This document shows positions 61,261 through 64,000 of a DNA stretch of 64,000 bases, piece after piece (position 1 is the first letter of the stretch; each line of letters opens with the position of its first letter). The translations under genes were made by a program, and so were the position numbers. The stretch is from Pseudacidovorax sp. NFM-22 (GTDB lineage: Bacteria; Pseudomonadota; Gammaproteobacteria; Burkholderiales; Burkholderiaceae_C): the NCBI RefSeq assembly GCF_021401245.1, contig NZ_JACBFY010000002.1, positions 620,001-684,000 on the forward strand, in the 5' to 3' direction. The notes below the pieces were generated by a model. The model had not been told where the DNA came from. It ran no database searches and saw only the letters and a list, made by a program, of their open reading frames with translations.

Positions 61261-61695
61261 ATGCACGCACGCACACCACGGTGGCCCCTTGTCGCCGCCG
61301 CCGCCGCCGCCCTGCTGCTGGCCGGCGGGGCGCAGGCCCAGCTCGTCAACTACAGCGAGCAACTGGGCAACTACAAGGACAACAAGGACGCGGGCGTGAA
61401 GCTGATCGACGGCGTCACGCCCGGCGTCACGGCCCGCGCCCGCGTGGCCAAGGCGCTGGAGCAGAACAAGGTGGTGGACCAGCAGGCGCTGGTGCAGCCC
61501 GACGGCACGCTCAAGCTGCCGGCCAACCAGACCAACCTGGTGGTCCGCACCGACTACAGCAACGTCCAGCAGGGGGCCGACGGCCAGCTGCGCATCGCGA
61601 GCCCGACGATCCAGGGCAACGTGAGCGGCAACGTGACGCTGTTCGTCGACGGCAAGGGGGTGGAGAACATCACCGTGCTCAATAACGGCCGCTGA
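61261..61695 (+). CDS. Exported protein of the surface-repeat locus, unknown family
   Basis: Protein of 144 residues. The signal peptide ends AGGAQA before Gln27. The mature protein starts QLVNYSEQLGNYKDNKDAG, has a helical middle (TARARVAKALEQNKVVDQQAL) and ends in a strand-rich part, PTIQGNVSGNVTLFVDGKGVENITVLNNGR, which loosely recalls the repeats of the two preceding proteins. It could be a minor subunit, an adaptor comparable to CsgE or CsgF, or a chaperone; sequence alone does not decide. GGAGACC lies ten bases before the start. It is 29 bases after the large gene and 64 before the CsgG-like gene. Confidence 0.75.
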   Translation: MHARTPRWPLVAAAAAALLLAGGAQAQLVNYSEQLGNYKDNKDAGVKLIDGVTPGVTARARVAKALEQNKVVDQQALVQPDGTLKLPANQTNLVVRTDYSNVQQGADGQLRIASPTIQGNVSGNVTLFVDGKGVENITVLNNGR

Positions 61696-61759
61696 CGCAC
61701 GGCCCGGCCCGCGCGGGCCGCACCACCGCGTACCGATAACAACAAAGCCCTTGCCGACC

Positions 61760-62953
61760 ATGACCTTCGCACTCGCCCGCGGCGCCCGGATCAGCGCCCG
61801 CCTTGCCACCCTCGCTGCCGCCGCTGCCCTGGTGGCCGGCTGCGCCACCACGGAGAACGCCCTCAAGGACGCCGACCAGCTGCTCGCCGAGCGCGAGGCC
61901 GCCAAGTCCCTGCCCACCGCCAACCTGAGCCAGTACGCCGCCGCGCTCACCCGCTTCGGCACCATGCTCGACGTCTACAAGGACGGCGACCCGGTCGTCT
62001 ACATGCAGACGCGCAACATCCTTGATGCGACCAACCTCTCCAACCCGCTGGTGGGTTCGGAGATCCCGGGCGACATCACCGAGATGGTCCGCACGGCCGT
62101 CAACCGCATCGGCGCACGCATCGTCTACGTGCCCTACCACCCCGACTACCTGATTTCGCAGGCCCAGCTGGGCGCGCGCTTCGGCGTGACGATGCCCGAC
62201 TTCCTGATCACCGGCGCGCTGACCGAGTTCGACCGCGCGCTGTCGGGCGCGGGCCGCTCCAACTCGGCCAGCGTGGACTTCGGCAAGGGCAAGGGCGAGA
62301 CCAACCTTGGTGCCGACTTCAAGCGCACCGCCATCCTCTCGGCCCTGGCGCTGGACCTGAACCTGGTGAGCTTCAGCACCCAGCAGATGGTGCCGCGCGT
62401 GCAGGCCTCGAACGTGATCAAGGTGCTGAACTTCAGCTCGGAGGACAACGCCAGTCTGGGCTTCTACGGCGATGCCTTCGGCTTCAAGCTGGAGGGCAAG
62501 TACCTCCAAGGGCGGCATTCGGCCATCCGCACGCTGGTGGACCTGAGCGTGCTGGAGCTGATGGGCAAGGCCACCAACACGCCCTACTGGCGCTGCATTC
62601 CCGGCGGCACGCCCGACCCGGTGGTGGTGGACAACATGCGCAAGTCCTTCGAGGCGCTGACGCCGCAGGTCAAGGTCGGACTGATCCAGGTGACGCTGCG
62701 CAAGTACGGCGAGAACGTGGCCATCAACCAGCAGCTGGACGCGCCCACGCAGGAGGCACTGCGCCGCGTGTATTCGAGCCGCTATCCGCAGCTGGGCGAC
62801 ACGGTGGACGTACTGAGCTGGCAGGGCTTCGAGCCGCTGTTCTTCGGCGTGCCCATGCCGTGGGACGGCCAGCTGGCCGCGCCCGCCACGGCGGTGCCCG
62901 CGGCCGGCACGGTGCCGCCGGCGGCCGCCGCACCCGCGAGGACCGGCGCATGA
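61760..62953 (+). CDS. CsgG-like outer-membrane secretion lipoprotein
   Basis: Lipoprotein of 397 residues (lipobox LVAGC, Cys28). After a helical start, IPGDITEMVRTAVNRIG followed by VYVPYHPDYLISQAQ, then FLITGALTEFDRAL, a strand-rich hairpin LALDLNLVSFSTQQMVPRV with ASNVIKVLNFSSEDN, and LEGKYLQGRHSAIRTLVDLSVLELMG reproduce the order of elements in CsgG, the nonameric curli export pore. The last 100 residues (from about 300, TPQVKVGLIQVTLRKYG) are an addition to CsgG, ending in an Ala/Pro-rich tail. It would form the outer-membrane channel for the repeat proteins upstream. The resemblance is by eye and needs a profile search. Its stop overlaps the next start (ATGA). Confidence 0.72.
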   Translation: MTFALARGARISARLATLAAAAALVAGCATTENALKDADQLLAEREAAKSLPTANLSQYAAALTRFGTMLDVYKDGDPVVYMQTRNILDATNLSNPLVGSEIPGDITEMVRTAVNRIGARIVYVPYHPDYLISQAQLGARFGVTMPDFLITGALTEFDRALSGAGRSNSASVDFGKGKGETNLGADFKRTAILSALALDLNLVSFSTQQMVPRVQASNVIKVLNFSSEDNASLGFYGDAFGFKLEGKYLQGRHSAIRTLVDLSVLELMGKATNTPYWRCIPGGTPDPVVVDNMRKSFEALTPQVKVGLIQVTLRKYGENVAINQQLDAPTQEALRRVYSSRYPQLGDTVDVLSWQGFEPLFFGVPMPWDGQLAAPATAVPAAGTVPPAAAAPARTGA

Positions 62954-63924
62954 GGCTGCCGCAGCCTTTCCTTGCGAGCCGGCGGGCGGCCTGCCCGGCG
63001 CTGGCGACGCGCGCGGCCACAGGGGCCGCCTCGCTGGTGCTGGTGGCGATGGCCGCCGCCGTGGGCACCCCGGCCGCGCGGGCGCAGACGGTGATCGGCA
63101 ACCCCGGCGCCGCCGTCAGCAGCGGCGCGGCCGGCGCCATCGTCAGCGGCTCGGCGGCGGCCACGCCGGTCACGCCCGCGGGCGCCAACACGGCGCCCTC
63201 CGCCGCGGCCGAGGCGGGCGCGCGCTTCGTCGAATCGTGCCAGCAGGCCATCGAGCGCGGCATGGTCAATCCCGGCTGCCAGGGGCCGCTGTACGGCAGC
63301 GAGATCGCCCGCCTGAAGGAAGACGCGCTGCGCACGCAGAACCCCGCCCTGCTCACGCTGCTGGGCGATGCGTACCAGAGCAACCGCAGCGGCATCTCCG
63401 ACATCGGCCAGGCCTACCGCTGGTACCTGCTGGGCGCGGTGCGCGGCGACCCGCGTGCCATGCAGCGCCTGTCGGACCTGTACCGCAACGGCCAGGGCGT
63501 GCCCAAGGACAACATCAAGGCCCTGGGCTATGCCCGGCTGGCGCAGCGCCTGGCGCTGCCCGGCAGCCAGAACGCCAAGGGCGCGGCCGAGACCATCAAC
63601 AGCCTGGGCCAGGAGATGGCGGCCGAGGAGACCGCCCTGGCCGACCGCTTCGCCAGCGAGCTGGAAGCGCAGATGCGGCAGCCCCCCGGCGCCGCGGCAT
63701 CGGGAACGCCGGGCATGCCGGGCACGGCCTCGCCGCCCCCGGCCGCGGCCCTGGGGCCGGCCGGGCCCAAGCTCTCCGGCCCGCCCGGACTGGGCGCGCT
63801 GCGGGCGGCCGAGGCCGCTGCGCCCGCGGCGTCGCCCGCGCCTGCACCCGCCCCGGCCCGCTCGCCGCTCGGCGGCTTTCCGGGGCAGGAGGCGCTGCCG
63901 GCCACGCCCGCGCCCGCGCGCTGA
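62950..63924 (+). CDS. Sel1-repeat-like exported protein
   Basis: Protein of 324 residues. The signal peptide is cleaved near ARA at residue 45. One clear Sel1/TPR-like pair lies at about 135-200 (GDAYQSNRSGISDIGQAYRWYLLGAV, then MQRLSDLYRNGQGVPKDNIKALGYARLA). Cys97 and Cys110 could form a disulfide. The last 90 residues are Pro/Ala/Gly-rich and disordered. It overlaps the CsgG-like gene by four bases, so it is probably a periplasmic partner that holds substrates or docks on the pore; that is inference. Confidence 0.78.
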   Translation: MRLPQPFLASRRAACPALATRAATGAASLVLVAMAAAVGTPAARAQTVIGNPGAAVSSGAAGAIVSGSAAATPVTPAGANTAPSAAAEAGARFVESCQQAIERGMVNPGCQGPLYGSEIARLKEDALRTQNPALLTLLGDAYQSNRSGISDIGQAYRWYLLGAVRGDPRAMQRLSDLYRNGQGVPKDNIKALGYARLAQRLALPGSQNAKGAAETINSLGQEMAAEETALADRFASELEAQMRQPPGAAASGTPGMPGTASPPPAAALGPAGPKLSGPPGLGALRAAEAAAPAASPAPAPAPARSPLGGFPGQEALPATPAPAR

Positions 63925-63972
63925 CCGCTGGACATCGACCGCCCCTGCGCATCCCGTGACGAGGCCTTCGCC

Positions 63973-64000
63973 ATGACCCAGAACCCTTCCACCCCTTTCG
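63973..64000 (+). CDS. Possible start of a further gene, cut by window edge
   Basis: ATG at 63973 opens a frame MTQNPSTPF that runs off the window. It lies 48 bases after the Sel1-like gene on the same strand, with only a weak ribosome site. Too short to identify. Confidence 0.3.

Overview
The window looks like chromosome of a Burkholderiales bacterium, most likely Comamonadaceae. By eye the GC content is about 70%. There is an expanded set of Bug/TctC-type substrate receptors, two complete Liv-type ABC transporters, many acyl-CoA and CoA-transferase genes, and a recurrent ribosome-binding site of the form GGAGACA five to ten bases before the start. No rRNA, tRNA, phage or insertion sequence was seen. 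The family assignment rests on gene content only.

Layout. (1) 1-8099, minus strand: one long operon-like run of a shikimate-dehydrogenase-like enzyme, an FAD dehydrogenase, an SDR, then LivH, LivM, LivG, LivF and a substrate-binding protein cut by the left edge. A 159-bp near-palindrome separates the enzyme and transporter parts. (2) 8243-13628, plus: Gfo/Idh oxidoreductase, IclR regulator, a second FAD dehydrogenase, a NIPSNAP protein and a TIM-barrel enzyme. The shared promoter region carries a cluster of alternating TTCAA/TTGAA half-sites. (3) 13928-16689: acyl-CoA dehydrogenase and a fused family I CoA-transferase. (4) 16769-17444: an intact HigBA-type toxin-antitoxin pair. (5) 17455-22372: a third FAD dehydrogenase with its own NIPSNAP partner and SDR, a divergent AraC regulator and a 2-keto-4-pentenoate hydratase-like enzyme. 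(6) 22479-26431: PurT, an acyl-CoA dehydrogenase, a small lipoprotein, a DUF3820 protein, and a second HigBA-like locus whose toxin frame is broken by an in-frame TAG. (7) 26483-31709: NAD synthetase, a BamA-type outer-membrane assembly protein outside its usual neighbourhood, and a small exported protein. (8) 31831-35083: a tripartite tricarboxylate transporter (receptor divergent from TctB and TctA). (9) 35084-36028: a gene-free stretch of nested inverted and tandem repeats. (10) 36029-43840, minus: a second Liv ABC transporter with an acyl-CoA synthetase and an AraC regulator. (11) 44169-53949: fatty-acid type enzymes (3-hydroxyacyl-CoA dehydrogenase, enoyl-CoA hydratase, AidB-like dehydrogenase, CaiB-type CoA-transferase with a Bug receptor), ArfB, and an OhrR/Ohr peroxide-defence pair with a perfect 23-bp operator. 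(12) 54076-57148: housekeeping and hypothetical genes, including an SrkA-like kinase.

(13) 57629-63924 is the most unusual region. Five same-strand genes encode a 122-residue exported repeat protein, a 1052-residue exported protein built of the same GN-x-A / A-N-S-V repeats, a 144-residue exported protein, a CsgG-like outer-membrane lipoprotein and a Sel1-repeat periplasmic protein. This has the logic of a curli or holdfast-anchor (Hfa) secretion locus, but the substrates are not curlins, and I propose it as a candidate undescribed surface-fibre system.

How the parts fit: most of the window is catabolic. Organic acids or cyclic compounds would be imported by Liv, Bug and TTT systems, activated by CoA ligase or CoA-transferases, and oxidised by flavoproteins, SDRs and beta-oxidation enzymes, each block with its own local regulator (IclR, AraC, LysR). 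The actual substrates cannot be read from the sequence.
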